The notes: generated by a model not told the origin, from the letters alone. Shown: positions 54,772-63,925, counted from the first letter of the stretch. The stretch: 64,000 bases of DNA from CAYRFE01 sp964423645 [NCBI: uncultured bacterium] (GCA_964423645.1 CAYRFE010000004.1:1-64000); one strand, 5' to 3'. Translations and numbers: made by a program.

Positions 54772-55224
54772 TCACCAATTCACGGCGATCTTCAACACGA
54801 CCTTATGAACCGTGTGATCCACTGCAAGCGGTGCATGTGCATCACCCGGGAAAAATACCGCTGCCATACCCGGCACAAGACCAAACCACGTTTCGGGAGC
54901 ATCATTAAAAAGGATAAGATCTTTCTCTTCGTTGTAATTCATTTTCTCCACAAGACACCGTTCCATCGGCTTCCATCCGATATAATCTTCACCTTCAATC
55001 ACAATCTGTACGTCAATAAAACGACGATGCGCTTCAAGCACCGCATTATGCATACCTTTTCCCTGTTCTCTGCTCACTGATGCATACATCAACTCTTCAG
55101 CAATATTAAATTTCCCGTCCGCTAATTCGTGCAGATCAGTGCGTTTAAGAAATTCATATGCATATTGGATCCCGGGATGCAACCGAGTATAGCGACGTAA
55201 ATTCTCACAACTTTCCAGTATCAT
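54772..55224 (-). CDS. YhcH/YjgK/YiaL family protein
   Basis: This 150-residue beta-sandwich protein carries family signatures EAHRRFIDVQIVIEGEDYI and FFPGDAHAPL, whose His and Glu residues form a metal site in homologues. Members are linked to sugar-acid (sialate/ManNAc-type) catabolism or biofilm formation. Its ATG overlaps the TauE stop by 4 bp, and the CDF gene starts 5 bp after its stop. Confidence 0.9.
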   Translation of the reverse strand: MILESCENLRRYTRLHPGIQYAYEFLKRTDLHELADGKFNIAEELMYASVSREQGKGMHNAVLEAHRRFIDVQIVIEGEDYIGWKPMERCLVEKMNYNEEKDLILFNDAPETWFGLVPGMAAVFFPGDAHAPLAVDHTVHKVVLKIAVNW

Positions 55225-56003
55225 CGTAAACCTCCCAAAAAAGGCCCAATATTTTTCATAACGATTAAGGCCCCTGTTAAAAATAATATGATCGATGCGA
55301 TTTTTTTAAACATGTGTTCGTTCAAATGATGATGTAAAATCATTCCAAGCACCATACCGACAAGCGCAAACGGCATAAGTATCACTACGGTATTCAAGGT
55401 AGTCGTCGTATAGAATCCGAATGAAATATAGGTAACAAGTCGCACAAAACTCATAATAAAAAAAATCCCGAGAAGCGACGCACGAAACTCCGCCTTGGTA
55501 AACCCGATGCTTTTGAAATAAAATACAAGCGGCGGACCGCTCATATTGAACAAGCCGCCCATAAGCCCCGACACTATACCGAATAACGCGATATACCACT
55601 TGCTGTAGACCAAATGCACGTTCTGTTTTTCTTCAAAAAGAAAGTAATACACCGCGACGGTGATGATCACTGCCGCCAAAAGAAGCAACATCCACGGCTG
55701 CGATGAAAATCGCAAAAGCCACGTGCCAATCACTAATGCAGGTACGATAAAAAACAAAAATACAGCCGTTTTTGACATGTTGATCTTTTTAAAATCCTTC
55801 ATGGAAATAATAATCTCTGTTGGCAAACATAACAGTAAAAACACCGGTACGAACAATTGAATGTCGCCAAAAAGCAATGCCCATAACGATACTGAGATCA
55901 ATCCCGAGCCGAATCCCAGAGCGGCATACATCGCCTGCCCCAACAACACGATGAATCCGCCGATAATAATCATCATCAGACCATGTACCAATGCGTTTTC
56001 CAT
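55221..56003 (-). CDS. TauE/SafE family membrane transporter
   Basis: The 260-residue permease has about eight membrane helices in two repeats. The family pattern is GFGSGLISVSLWALLFG in the first repeat and GLMGGLFNMSGPPLVFYFKSIGFTKAEFRASL in the second. It exports sulfite or organosulfonates in characterised members; the substrate here is unknown. ATG 56003 has TAGGAG upstream. An earlier ATG at 56090 would overlap birA. Confidence 0.88.
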   Translation of the reverse strand: MENALVHGLMMIIIGGFIVLLGQAMYAALGFGSGLISVSLWALLFGDIQLFVPVFLLLCLPTEIIISMKDFKKINMSKTAVFLFFIVPALVIGTWLLRFSSQPWMLLLLAAVIITVAVYYFLFEEKQNVHLVYSKWYIALFGIVSGLMGGLFNMSGPPLVFYFKSIGFTKAEFRASLLGIFFIMSFVRLVTYISFGFYTTTTLNTVVILMPFALVGMVLGMILHHHLNEHMFKKIASIILFLTGALIVMKNIGPFLGGLR

Positions 56004-56010
56004 ACCGCTC

Positions 56011-56706
56011 CTATTCCAATTCACCCAATGAATATCGGCATAGTTTTTTATCATCATCTCGTTCCAGTACCAATGAAAAATCATCCGCAACTTCTCGAAT
56101 AATTCCTTTTATCTCTTCGCCGTGAATGATCAATTTGCGGGTCTGATTTTTACCCCAAAGATATGAATTGATATATGTTCGAACCTGTTCGTGATCAAAC
56201 GAATGTGTGTGTATCTCTTGCACAATATCGTGAAGAATAGTGTGAATATTAAATGTCTTTTCAGGAAAAAGTTGCCGAAGCGATACTGCGGTATCGGGAA
56301 TATCATTTCGCACATTTATGCCTACTCCGGTAATAATGATTGACTCGCTACCGCACGTCTGCATTGTTGAAAGAATACCCGACAACTTACGCATATTGAT
56401 ATACATATCATTCGGCCACTTAATGAACAGATCAGATATTCTCAAAGTCGTTTTTAGCCAATGATGAACGATTGAAGCAATATAAAGAGGATATGCCGCA
56501 TTTTCTTTTGTATTACCTGAAATTTTTTGCGCAATACTAAAATATACTCCACCCGGGAGCGAACTCCATTCACGACTATATCGCCCTTTTCCTGCAGTTT
56601 GCTGCAAAGCGGCAACACACAAAGGGAGGTCATATCCGCCTTCTTGCAGTAATCTTTTTGCATACGTATTGGTAGAATCCACGGAGTGCAATACGATCGT
56701 ATGCAT
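56011..56706 (-). CDS. birA: Biotin-[acetyl-CoA-carboxylase] ligase, short form
   Basis: The 231-residue enzyme attaches biotin to the carboxylase carrier protein. Visible motifs are VDSTNTYAKRLL, AALQQTAGKGRYSREWSS (ATP/biotin loop GKGR-x-x-R), KWPNDMYI and GVGINV. It lacks the N-terminal HTH of bifunctional BirA, so it is not a repressor. ATG 56706 begins right after the thioesterase stop (TAAAATG). A longer frame from 56757 overlaps that gene and adds non-homologous residues. Confidence 0.92.
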   Translation of the reverse strand: MHTIVLHSVDSTNTYAKRLLQEGGYDLPLCVAALQQTAGKGRYSREWSSLPGGVYFSIAQKISGNTKENAAYPLYIASIVHHWLKTTLRISDLFIKWPNDMYINMRKLSGILSTMQTCGSESIIITGVGINVRNDIPDTAVSLRQLFPEKTFNIHTILHDIVQEIHTHSFDHEQVRTYINSYLWGKNQTRKLIIHGEEIKGIIREVADDFSLVLERDDDKKLCRYSLGELE

Positions 56707-56707
56707 T

Positions 56708-57118
56708 TTAATCGGTTTCCACGGTGCAAGAATGAGACAGTTTTTCAAAATACTCATCAGGAATTCTGCAGATCTTATTCGAGTGATTCATGAAGGCATG
56801 TAACGTATAACCCTTTGCGATCAGCACCGCCTCGCGTGTGACAGTATAATCAAATCGCATACGCACTTTTGTCAGTTGTGTTACTTCGGTGGAAATTGTA
56901 AGAAGATCATCATATACGGCATGATTTTTGTATTCGCAATGAGCTTCGAGCACCGGAAGAAAGATCCCGTGCTCTTCAAGTTTGCGATAGGTGAATGCGG
57001 TATGACGAAAATATTCGTTTCGCCCGATCTCGAATAACCGCAGGTAATTCCCGTTGTAGAGAAATCCCATCGTATCGGTATCACCGTATATTACTCTATA
57101 ATTCGTTGAACGTATCAT
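56708..57118 (-). CDS. YbgC/4-hydroxybenzoyl-CoA-type thioesterase
   Basis: The 136-residue hotdog-fold acyl-CoA thioesterase has the catalytic Asp in the signature YGDTDTMGFLYNGNYLRLFEIGRNEY (residues 10-35). The length matches YbgC. It begins the operon with birA. The promoter lies 8 bases before the ATG without any ribosome site, so the message is expected to be leaderless or to have a one-base leader. Confidence 0.9.
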   Translation of the reverse strand: MIRSTNYRVIYGDTDTMGFLYNGNYLRLFEIGRNEYFRHTAFTYRKLEEHGIFLPVLEAHCEYKNHAVYDDLLTISTEVTQLTKVRMRFDYTVTREAVLIAKGYTLHAFMNHSNKICRIPDEYFEKLSHSCTVETD

Positions 57119-57126
57119 ACGCGCGG

Positions 57127-57155
57127 ATTATACGCCGATTTGCACTGACGGTCAA
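57127..57155 (-). promoter_or_regulatory. Promoter giving a near-leaderless YbgC transcript
   Basis: TTGACC and a perfect TATAAT are separated by 17 bp on the minus strand. Eight bases separate the -10 from the ATG. Confidence 0.75.
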
Positions 57156-57182
57156 ATGTAATCGGAAAAATAAGTAAAAATC

Positions 57183-57346
57183 GAGACCTTTGCGAAATTC
57201 GAAATTTTTTTATTTTTCTGTTTTTCCTAAATAGGGGTGTGGGGACGAAGTCACCACCATATAACAAGTTAAGCCCCTCACGATTTTTCACGGGAGGGGT
57301 TTGGGGTGGGCACAACTTGTAAAAATTGTACTTTCGCAAAGCTCTC
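57183..57346. mobile_element. MITE-like element D
   Basis: Terminal inverted repeats GAGACCTTTGCGAAAT and (on the other strand) GAGAGCTTTGCGAAAG bound 164 bp without a reading frame. Inside are TAGGGGTGTGGGGACGAAGT and CGGGAGGGGTTTGGGGTGGG, shared with elements A, B and C. It is the best-preserved copy and opens the 578-bp gap between the ybgC and kinase genes. Its ends resemble IS5-group termini. Confidence 0.7.
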
Positions 57347-57449
57347 TGATCGGGGATGGGCATCGTCGATTGGATTCCCGTTTTCACGAAAACGACACAC
57401 AATTTAAATAACAGAACATCAAAAAATCATCTGCTGAAACAACAGAAGG

Positions 57450-57549
57450 TGTCATTATAGGGCTTGACCCGATGATCCGGTGGTTATTATGAAATGCACC
57501 CGGATTCCCGTTAGAATGTATCCTCGTGAAAACGGAGACGGGAATGACA
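57450..57549. repeat. 100-bp repeat-like element with TGTCATT/AATGACA ends
   Basis: The element starts TGTCATT and ends AATGACA. It contains GGATTCCCG near its middle and CGGGAATGACA at the end, which can pair. A similar GGATTCCCGTTTTCACGAAA fragment lies at about 57370. This pattern is common in dispersed intergenic repeats. The remainder, 57550-57696, shows nothing certain. Confidence 0.45.
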
Positions 57550-57696
57550 CATCATATGGTTTTTTTATCAAGACAAAAGTTCGACACGGTTTTTAAAAAT
57601 TCCTCTCAATCGTGAAGTGATCCACATCTCCATACACAGCGAGAAATTGAACCTGTTGAGTTTTAATACTCTCCTTTCAAATTCCGTCTTTATATC

Positions 57697-60396
57697 TCAT
57701 CCGTTATTCAGCAGATCATCATACATCTTTTTACGGCAATCCGGACATATACTATGACTGAATTGTGCATCAGTATGTGTCTCTATATACCCCTCAACGC
57801 TTTTCCAGCCGTCTTTATCATGCACTTTTTTACAACCTGCACAAATATGTATGAACCCGCTAAGCGCTTTTGTGAGTGACGTGGTCAATTGTTCACTCAT
57901 TGCGGCTCGTTCACGCTCAGCATCTTCCCGCAATGCAATCTCGTGCTGAATTTGACAATTGAGCGCGTGTAAAACGGCAAGCGTGCGCACACGTGCCAAC
58001 AATTCATCCTTATCGAACGGTTTTACCAGATAATCGTTTGCACCCGCTTTTAAACCGTTCACAATATCCTGCGGTTGATTTTTTGCAGTCAACATCAGAA
58101 TGGGCATATCCATAAGAGAAAATTTTTCACGGATCTTGATCGCTACCTCATACCCCGACATTTTGGGCATCATTACGTCTAATAGGACAATATCAGGCAC
58201 TGTCTCTTCTATTATTTTAAGGGCATCAGGCCCATTCTCGGCTTTCAACACCGTATACCGAGCAAATACAAGATGATTGAGCAATACTTGCAAATTTACC
58301 GGATCATCATCAACAATGAGAACCGTTGATTGGGTCAGATCGCCTTGCGAATACTCAATGACACTATTTGTTGTGACGACATGAGGTTTGATCGCATGCT
58401 TCACGATCGGAATAGCATCTCCTGTAATTTGCACAATGGACTTTTCATTGTATAACGGTAATGAGAACGAAAATGTTGAACCTTTCCCAACCTCAGACTC
58501 GACACGAATCGTACCGCGATGAAGCTCAATCAGTTTTTTAGTGATTGCCAACCCGATACCGGAACCGCCTGATCCCAATGTCTGAGCATTGGAAGCTTGC
58601 TCAAACGGCATGAATATACGCTCAAATTGTTCGTGCGGGATACCAATCCCGGTATCGGTAATATGCACAACGCACATCCCCTCTTCAACTTCTGCGGTAA
58701 CAACGACTCGCCCCTCTTCAGTATATTTGATCGCATTTCCTATCAAATTGAGTAATATTTGTTGCAATCTGTCTTCATCCGCATAAACAAGGGGAAGGGC
58801 GCGTGAAATATCATTTACTAATGTAATATTTTTCCCGGATTTCAAATGACCCGATATCTGAATAACCATGTCAACGATATCGTATACGATCAACGGTTTC
58901 TGATTGAGACTGATGTTTCTGTTCTTTAAATGCGAAAAATCTAAAATATCATTGATGAGATTCGTGAGTCTTTTTCCGCTGCCGATGATCATCATGAGAT
59001 TATGTTTGGCTTGTTCCGTTAATACGCCTGCAACACCGTCATAAAGTGATTGTGCGATACCGATGATCCCGTTGAGCGGTGTACGCAACTCATGAGACGT
59101 ATTTGCCATAAATTCATCTTTTAAATGATCGAGAGCAACCAATTTTTCCGAGAACAATTCTACTTGGACAAATGCATTTGAGATACGTAACGACATTACA
59201 TATGACTGGAACATAATGAATAAGAAAAACCCTACGGGAATAAGATATGCGGTCATAATGACCTGATGTGAATACAGGATATCATTTACTATCGTTGCTG
59301 CTAAAAATAAAAAACCCAAGAGCATGACCTTTGCACTTTCCTGGCGATGTATGCTGGCTCGTATTAGAATGATAATTATATATATTGCAACGAGTACATC
59401 AAGCACTTCATACAACGGTAAAGTATAAATATAAACTTTCGCGGGGAAAAACATTACAACTGAGACAAACAGAACTCCCATGATGACAAAGCCTTTGGTG
59501 ATCGCAGGAAAATCTTCTTTAGGGAACAATGAACATAAAAACAATAAAAACACCGGCAATACCATGTAATGGGGAATATAATCAAGTTTGACTAAAAATT
59601 CCCATCCGGCGTTGGGATAAATTATATTAAGGAATCGCTCTCCATTTACTAATGAAAATAACGCAAATAAGAAACAGGTCAAACTAAAATACAATGTTGA
59701 AATATCTTTTTTTCGAAAAATATACAAACTGAAGTGATAAAAACCCATGAGAAGAAGTCCGCCGATTATGAACAGGTCAAACGCCAATCGTTTTGCAGTC
59801 GCCGTAAGCATCATCTGTTCGTTTCCTATTTCCATGATTCCTTCAATACCGCCGCGTACATGGGAAAAATTTGAAATTTGTAAGATAATATCAAATTCTT
59901 GTGCATTGGAAGGAAGAGCGGACATTTTATTCAACAAAAGGGGTTTCGCGGTACGGGGTGAGGCGGATACCACACCGTTCGTAATTATTGCTTCGCCATT
60001 GACCCATAAACGATACGAGGTTAAAGCGAACGGCATAAATACCATCAACCGTTCGGACGGCTTTTTTAAACGTACCCGCAAACGCATTGTCGCATATCCG
60101 TCGCCGGGTAATCGTTTATCACCAATTTTTACGGCATTCCATGTCCCCGGCAACGTGATATATCCTGTTTGATTGTGCGTCGAGTTTGAAAAATCCTTCG
60201 GCTCCAACAGTTGATTCCAGTAGAATTCCCATTCCCCGTTCAACGGAGCAATACCGTCGGTTATAAAATCCCATTGTGAAAGGTCTAACTCACCGGATTT
60301 CGATTGTATATAATTTTCTTTCACGGAACCGATTCTACATGACGTCATCAATACAATAACAATTCCGACGATTCCAATGAAAAATAACCGACGCAT
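57697..60396 (-). CDS. 7TM-DISM hybrid sensor histidine kinase
   Basis: The 899-residue protein has a lipobox-like N-terminus (LMTSC) and a periplasmic jelly-roll domain (about 35-185; LSQWDFITDGIAPLNGEWEF). Seven helices of the 7TMR-DISM type follow (about 200-405), then HisKA with the phospho-His in FMANTSHELRTPLNGI (about 434), HATPase (about 540-660; GSGGSGIGLAI) and a receiver with Asp in VLLDVMMPKMSGYE (about 739). A C-terminal C-x2-C ... C-x2-C module comes last (ICAGCKKV ... ICPDCRKK). DISM domains are thought to sense carbohydrate or other small ligands. It is the last gene of a three-gene operon. Confidence 0.92.
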   Translation of the reverse strand: MRRLFFIGIVGIVIVLMTSCRIGSVKENYIQSKSGELDLSQWDFITDGIAPLNGEWEFYWNQLLEPKDFSNSTHNQTGYITLPGTWNAVKIGDKRLPGDGYATMRLRVRLKKPSERLMVFMPFALTSYRLWVNGEAIITNGVVSASPRTAKPLLLNKMSALPSNAQEFDIILQISNFSHVRGGIEGIMEIGNEQMMLTATAKRLAFDLFIIGGLLLMGFYHFSLYIFRKKDISTLYFSLTCFLFALFSLVNGERFLNIIYPNAGWEFLVKLDYIPHYMVLPVFLLFLCSLFPKEDFPAITKGFVIMGVLFVSVVMFFPAKVYIYTLPLYEVLDVLVAIYIIIILIRASIHRQESAKVMLLGFLFLAATIVNDILYSHQVIMTAYLIPVGFFLFIMFQSYVMSLRISNAFVQVELFSEKLVALDHLKDEFMANTSHELRTPLNGIIGIAQSLYDGVAGVLTEQAKHNLMMIIGSGKRLTNLINDILDFSHLKNRNISLNQKPLIVYDIVDMVIQISGHLKSGKNITLVNDISRALPLVYADEDRLQQILLNLIGNAIKYTEEGRVVVTAEVEEGMCVVHITDTGIGIPHEQFERIFMPFEQASNAQTLGSGGSGIGLAITKKLIELHRGTIRVESEVGKGSTFSFSLPLYNEKSIVQITGDAIPIVKHAIKPHVVTTNSVIEYSQGDLTQSTVLIVDDDPVNLQVLLNHLVFARYTVLKAENGPDALKIIEETVPDIVLLDVMMPKMSGYEVAIKIREKFSLMDMPILMLTAKNQPQDIVNGLKAGANDYLVKPFDKDELLARVRTLAVLHALNCQIQHEIALREDAERERAAMSEQLTTSLTKALSGFIHICAGCKKVHDKDGWKSVEGYIETHTDAQFSHSICPDCRKKMYDDLLNNG

Positions 60397-60413
60397 GCGA
60401 ATGCTCCTTTGTG

Positions 60414-60647
60414 TTATATACCTGGAAATGAATCAACATACTGAATTGTAAAATCAGGGAATGAATCGACGATTTGTATTTTATAATCCGGAAAAGAGGT
60501 CACTTCTTCCCACTTTCCTATCGAATCCGGGAATGAACTCACCATCTGAACGCGTAGGTCGGGAAAAGAGGTCACGACCTGAACTTTGAAATCGGGAAAA
60601 GAATCAACAAACTGAATTTTCCCGTAGATACGTGATACATCTGCCAT
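60414..60647 (-). CDS. Small protein of six 11-residue SFPD repeats
   Basis: The 77-residue protein is almost wholly repeats of consensus [KR][IV]Qx[VI][DTS]SFPD[FLY]: KIQFVDSFPDF, KVQVVTSFPDL, RVQMVSSFPDS, KWEEVTSFPDY, KIQIVDSFPDF and TIQYVDSFPGI. The third unit has two extra residues. Such a short period suggests a beta-solenoid or roll. It has no signal peptide. AAAGGGGGG precedes the ATG. It lies 15 bp after the chagasin-like gene and 17 bp before the kinase. I do not recognise a named family. Confidence 0.75.
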   Translation of the reverse strand: MADVSRIYGKIQFVDSFPDFKVQVVTSFPDLRVQMVSSFPDSIGKWEEVTSFPDYKIQIVDSFPDFTIQYVDSFPGI

Positions 60648-60662
60648 AGTTTTCCCCCCTTT

Positions 60663-61016
60663 CTATTCAATCGTTACTGTTACGGTACAATCGCTGAACG
60701 GGTCGCCTCGAAAATATTGCAGTATTTTTATTGTTGTGCTCCCCGCTGCACATGCTTCGAAACGAAATAAGCCTTGCTCTTCATCGGCACCGCACATCCC
60801 CGCCTCGATCGCTTCGGGATGCATATAATGAGAGTCATTATCTTTTAAACACATTATTGCGGGATCCGCTATTTCATATCCAATGGTAAACCCAACGGAT
60901 GCATGGGTTGAATAACTGCAGATAAGAAGATCGGAAATGTGCAACAAAACACTTCGATCGGTGTGCCCTGGGGCGCTGATACACCCTGAAATATCCACAA
61001 AAGAAACCTTTTTCAC
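60663..61016 (-). CDS. Chagasin-like (I42) domain protein
   Basis: The 117-residue protein has a C-terminal pattern like the cysteine-protease inhibitor chagasin: GLFRFEACAAGSTTIKILQYFRGDPF followed by CTVTVTIE. A GFTIGYEI segment stands where chagasins have NPTTGYSW. No signal peptide is evident. The start is GTG with AGGAGG upstream. It is the first gene of the operon with the SFPD-repeat protein and the hybrid kinase. The family assignment is by pattern only; an unrelated Ig-like fold is possible. Confidence 0.5.
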   Translation of the reverse strand: MKKVSFVDISGCISAPGHTDRSVLLHISDLLICSYSTHASVGFTIGYEIADPAIMCLKDNDSHYMHPEAIEAGMCGADEEQGLFRFEACAAGSTTIKILQYFRGDPFSDCTVTVTIE

Positions 61017-61061
61017 ACAAATCCTCCTATAGAATCATGATTTTTGAATCCCCCACATCGT

Positions 61062-61089
61062 AGTATAAACACTTTGATTTTTTTTTCAA
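61062..61089 (-). promoter_or_regulatory. Putative promoter of the kinase operon
   Basis: TTGAAA and TATACT are separated by 16 bp on the minus strand, about 45 bp before the GTG start of the chagasin-like gene. Confidence 0.6.
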
Positions 61090-61117
61090 GAATAATTTTC
61101 GAAACGCAAACATTATA

Positions 61118-61284
61118 GAAACCTTTGCGAAAATCAAAATATCTTAATGACGATCATTTCCCAAATACGGACGTGAGGATACAGTCATCATTTAGACCTT
61201 TGCAAAATTCAAAATTTCCTAAGTATCTTTACTTTCTATAAAGGGGGTACACAAATTCAAAATTTGGTAGTTTTGCAAAGGTCT
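61118..61284. mobile_element. MITE-like element E nested in a decayed copy
   Basis: The 91-bp unit 61194-61284 has long inverted ends AGACCTTTGCAAAATTCAAA and, reversed, AGACCTTTGCAAAACTACCA. To its left, 61118-61190 is a decayed left half of element D (ACCTTTGCGAAAATCAAAAT ... AAATACGGACGTGAGGAT). To its right, AACTTTGTCCCCGCACCCCT resembles the opposite half. So one copy seems to have inserted into another. This occupies most of the 61017-61409 gap. Confidence 0.6.
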
Positions 61285-61364
61285 TCAACAGGCGATCAAA
61301 ATATGCGAGAACTTTGTCCCCGCACCCCTTTTGTTTCAAATCCCTCGCAATGTAAATGAACAAA

Positions 61365-61386
61365 CCCCATAGCATGTGCTATGGGG
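61365..61386 (-). terminator. Hairpin terminator after the propeller lipoprotein gene
   Basis: The perfect 10-bp stem CCCCATAGCA / TGCTATGGGG lies 24 bp after the stop. On the minus strand it is followed by TTTGTTC, a weak T-run. On the plus strand it is followed by CTGTTTT. Confidence 0.7.
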
Positions 61387-61409
61387 CTGTTTTAAAAAAA
61401 CGTCCTTAA

Positions 61410-62549
61410 TCACTGCATCTCATTACAAATATATACGGTATTCGACCCCTCGATCAGTGTTTCATCCTCACCGAATGCAGCACTTGCAATTACATAAAAA
61501 GTGGTATTTCTTGTAAATAACTGCACTTGAATACGTGTATCGAGAAACGGCATCTCAATTCTTTTTACATACTGCCCGCTTGTTTTATCAAAAACATCAA
61601 TGTACGGATGCTCAACACCAGGAACCTTTCCCCATGTTCTTTTTTTGTAACTTTGTGTATAAGAAATATACCCGCCAGAAGCTCTAACTACGTATATATA
61701 CTTTTCTGTTACGCAAAAATCAGACACGGTTAATGCCCCGACAGGTTGCACCGATCCGTCAGCGATCTTTATCTGTTTTGCACACAACACAGAATTAAGC
61801 GGGTCATTATTTTTAATTTCCATGAGCGGGACAAGCGAAAAGTCGTACACACGAAGTTCATACCTGTCTTCACCTTCTTGAAACGCCAGGTACAGACGTG
61901 TTGTATCCTGTCGCATGACATTGGCATTGTACCCATAGAGCTTTACTCGCTCTTCCTGTGTTTCAGTTTTCAGATCAGTCGGAATTCCATTTATGATCTT
62001 CCCTTCTTTATCAGTACGAACCGCATAATATGGTACGGTCGGAGCAAACACATACCCGTCAGGAGCGTAGGCGACATGCGACGGTCCCCGATAAAGCTGA
62101 AACTCCCCTTGGAGCAAAACACTATCCTGATGTTTGAGCTGTGTATCAAAAACTTCCAATGTTCGCTTCATGCCATCCAATACTACCACAGAATTATCGA
62201 CAAATCCAAAATAAGGGATCCAACTACTGAACTCACCTGGACCCTTACCTTCTTTTTTGATCATTACAACTTGCTCATTTAAGCCTGCGTCATACATTCG
62301 CAATGATTCTTTTCTTGTTTTTGCATGAGCAGTACCCAGAAGCACATCTCCTGTGAGCGCGTTCACTGCCCCCATATACAAATACTCGGAATCGGCAAGT
62401 GTCCTTGATGTAACGACTGAAAGCTTAGTCACATTTTTTGCATTAATGGTATTCTGAACATAAATTACGCCGTTTCTCTCATTCGATGTATAATTCTTTG
62501 AACATCCAAATAGCATAAGCACACATGTAACCATGAGTGATACTCTCAT
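61410..62549 (-). CDS. 6-bladed beta-propeller lipoprotein
   Basis: The 379-residue protein has a lipoprotein signal (lipobox LFGC, about Cys16) and the GKGPGEF motif (about residue 102) typical of 6-bladed propeller lipoproteins of Bacteroidota-like genomes. Blades are suggested by VVVLDGMKRTLEVFD, YVFAPTVPYYAV, RYELRVYDFSLVPL and IDVFDKTSGQYVKRIEMPF. A ligand-binding surface role is inferred. It is 68 bp downstream of a paralogue on the same strand. Confidence 0.8.
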   Translation of the reverse strand: MRVSLMVTCVLMLFGCSKNYTSNERNGVIYVQNTINAKNVTKLSVVTSRTLADSEYLYMGAVNALTGDVLLGTAHAKTRKESLRMYDAGLNEQVVMIKKEGKGPGEFSSWIPYFGFVDNSVVVLDGMKRTLEVFDTQLKHQDSVLLQGEFQLYRGPSHVAYAPDGYVFAPTVPYYAVRTDKEGKIINGIPTDLKTETQEERVKLYGYNANVMRQDTTRLYLAFQEGEDRYELRVYDFSLVPLMEIKNNDPLNSVLCAKQIKIADGSVQPVGALTVSDFCVTEKYIYVVRASGGYISYTQSYKKRTWGKVPGVEHPYIDVFDKTSGQYVKRIEMPFLDTRIQVQLFTRNTTFYVIASAAFGEDETLIEGSNTVYICNEMQ

Positions 62550-62617
62550 ACGCCACTCCTACAATTTAAACACACATCATCCTCGCTATACACAGACGCT
62601 GAGCTCCCTTCATTTAT

Positions 62618-63745
62618 TTACAAACGAACCCCTTTTTCATACAAAGGATTCTTCAATACCGCGATGGCAAAATTTCTTGTTTGATTCTCGGCACGTTTCT
62701 TATTCATGAGTAAGTAGGTAGTTGGGCTCATATCCGCGATCTGAATTATGATATTGTCATGTGTCACACCAAGGATCTTCACAAAACCTCGTATACCGTT
62801 CAATTGCGTACAGATGATCTGTGCGGTCTGTCGCTTTGTCTTTCTATCAAAAGCTCGGATATCCACATCCACCACTCTGTATTCGAATGGTTTTCCATCC
62901 GTCGGCGTCGATGCTTTCTCATATCCTCCGCCAAAAGATGTATAGATATAGTTCTCATCAAAAGCGATACCTCCGATCACCCGATCTCCGACTTGAGTGA
63001 TCGCACCGTTATAATTATACCATGAACATTCCTTGTAGTCACTCGTGGATTTTAACGAATACGTTTGAATCACGTTGAGATCAATATCATATTGCTCAAG
63101 GGTAAACGGTCTGTTGTAATACCCCAAGAATAAACTTTTTTCAAACGGATCGTAAGATAATACACCGCCTTGGAAGGGATCACCGTCTTGGGGTACTTCT
63201 TTCTGAAGTACTTCATATGCCTGACTTTCGCTAACAGATAACCGAGTAAGATCGTATTTGAGCAATTTCACGCCAAACTTACCGTTGATATACATAAACG
63301 CATCATTGATCGTCACCGACATAGGGACACCGATTTCATCATTTAATGCGATATCGTCAATGTGCTTCCCTTCAATTGAATAGAGAACAAGTTTATTTTG
63401 TGCATTGTCATAAATAACAATACGGTCATTCGCGATCGTAATGGCCATATGTGACTGAATTTCACCCGGCCCCTTTCCGTTTGCAATAGAGATTTGTCGA
63501 ATTGTCTTTCCGCTAAGATCGGCAAAACAAAATCCGCCGCTGTTCGTCAGTATTTGAGGATATATGACTGTTCCGTTGTAATAATTTACTGCAGACATCG
63601 CATAGCTGGTGGAAAATGATTCCGGCTCCCATACTGTAACGATTGGTGCATCAAGACTTGTGTGTGTTTTTGAACAACTCCACGTCAGGGCAACTATCAT
63701 GATCAGAACAACAAGACCGAATCTCACACTCCCTACATGTTTCAT
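62618..63745 (-). CDS. 6-bladed beta-propeller lipoprotein, paralogue
   Basis: The 375-residue protein has a lipoprotein signal (lipobox TWSC, about Cys24) and GKGPGEIQSHM (about residue 89), followed by blade-like repeats (RIVIYDNAQNKLVLYSIEGKHID and EYRVVDVDIRAFDRKTKRQTAQI). It is a diverged copy of the next gene, presumably by duplication. GAGGAGG precedes the ATG. Confidence 0.8.
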   Translation of the reverse strand: MKHVGSVRFGLVVLIMIVALTWSCSKTHTSLDAPIVTVWEPESFSTSYAMSAVNYYNGTVIYPQILTNSGGFCFADLSGKTIRQISIANGKGPGEIQSHMAITIANDRIVIYDNAQNKLVLYSIEGKHIDDIALNDEIGVPMSVTINDAFMYINGKFGVKLLKYDLTRLSVSESQAYEVLQKEVPQDGDPFQGGVLSYDPFEKSLFLGYYNRPFTLEQYDIDLNVIQTYSLKSTSDYKECSWYNYNGAITQVGDRVIGGIAFDENYIYTSFGGGYEKASTPTDGKPFEYRVVDVDIRAFDRKTKRQTAQIICTQLNGIRGFVKILGVTHDNIIIQIADMSPTTYLLMNKKRAENQTRNFAIAVLKNPLYEKGVRL

Positions 63746-63925
63746 GCGTCCTCCTCATTCATCTATTTGACTCTCATTTCACCATTTTTGTTTCAATTTT
63801 TATTTGAACCCTTTGCGACACTACCGTTCTGGATATCATTTCCCGACCCGCGGCCCTTTTCTCACGACAAAGAAACAGTGGATAAGGTGTATTTTTCAAA
63901 GTTCTCCGTGTGAAATCCTAAAGGA

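Noticed and set aside
57119-57696. tRNA or small RNA gene in the long gap
   Set aside because: Hairpins there belong to dispersed repeats. No cloverleaf, TTCGA-type loop or CCA end was found.
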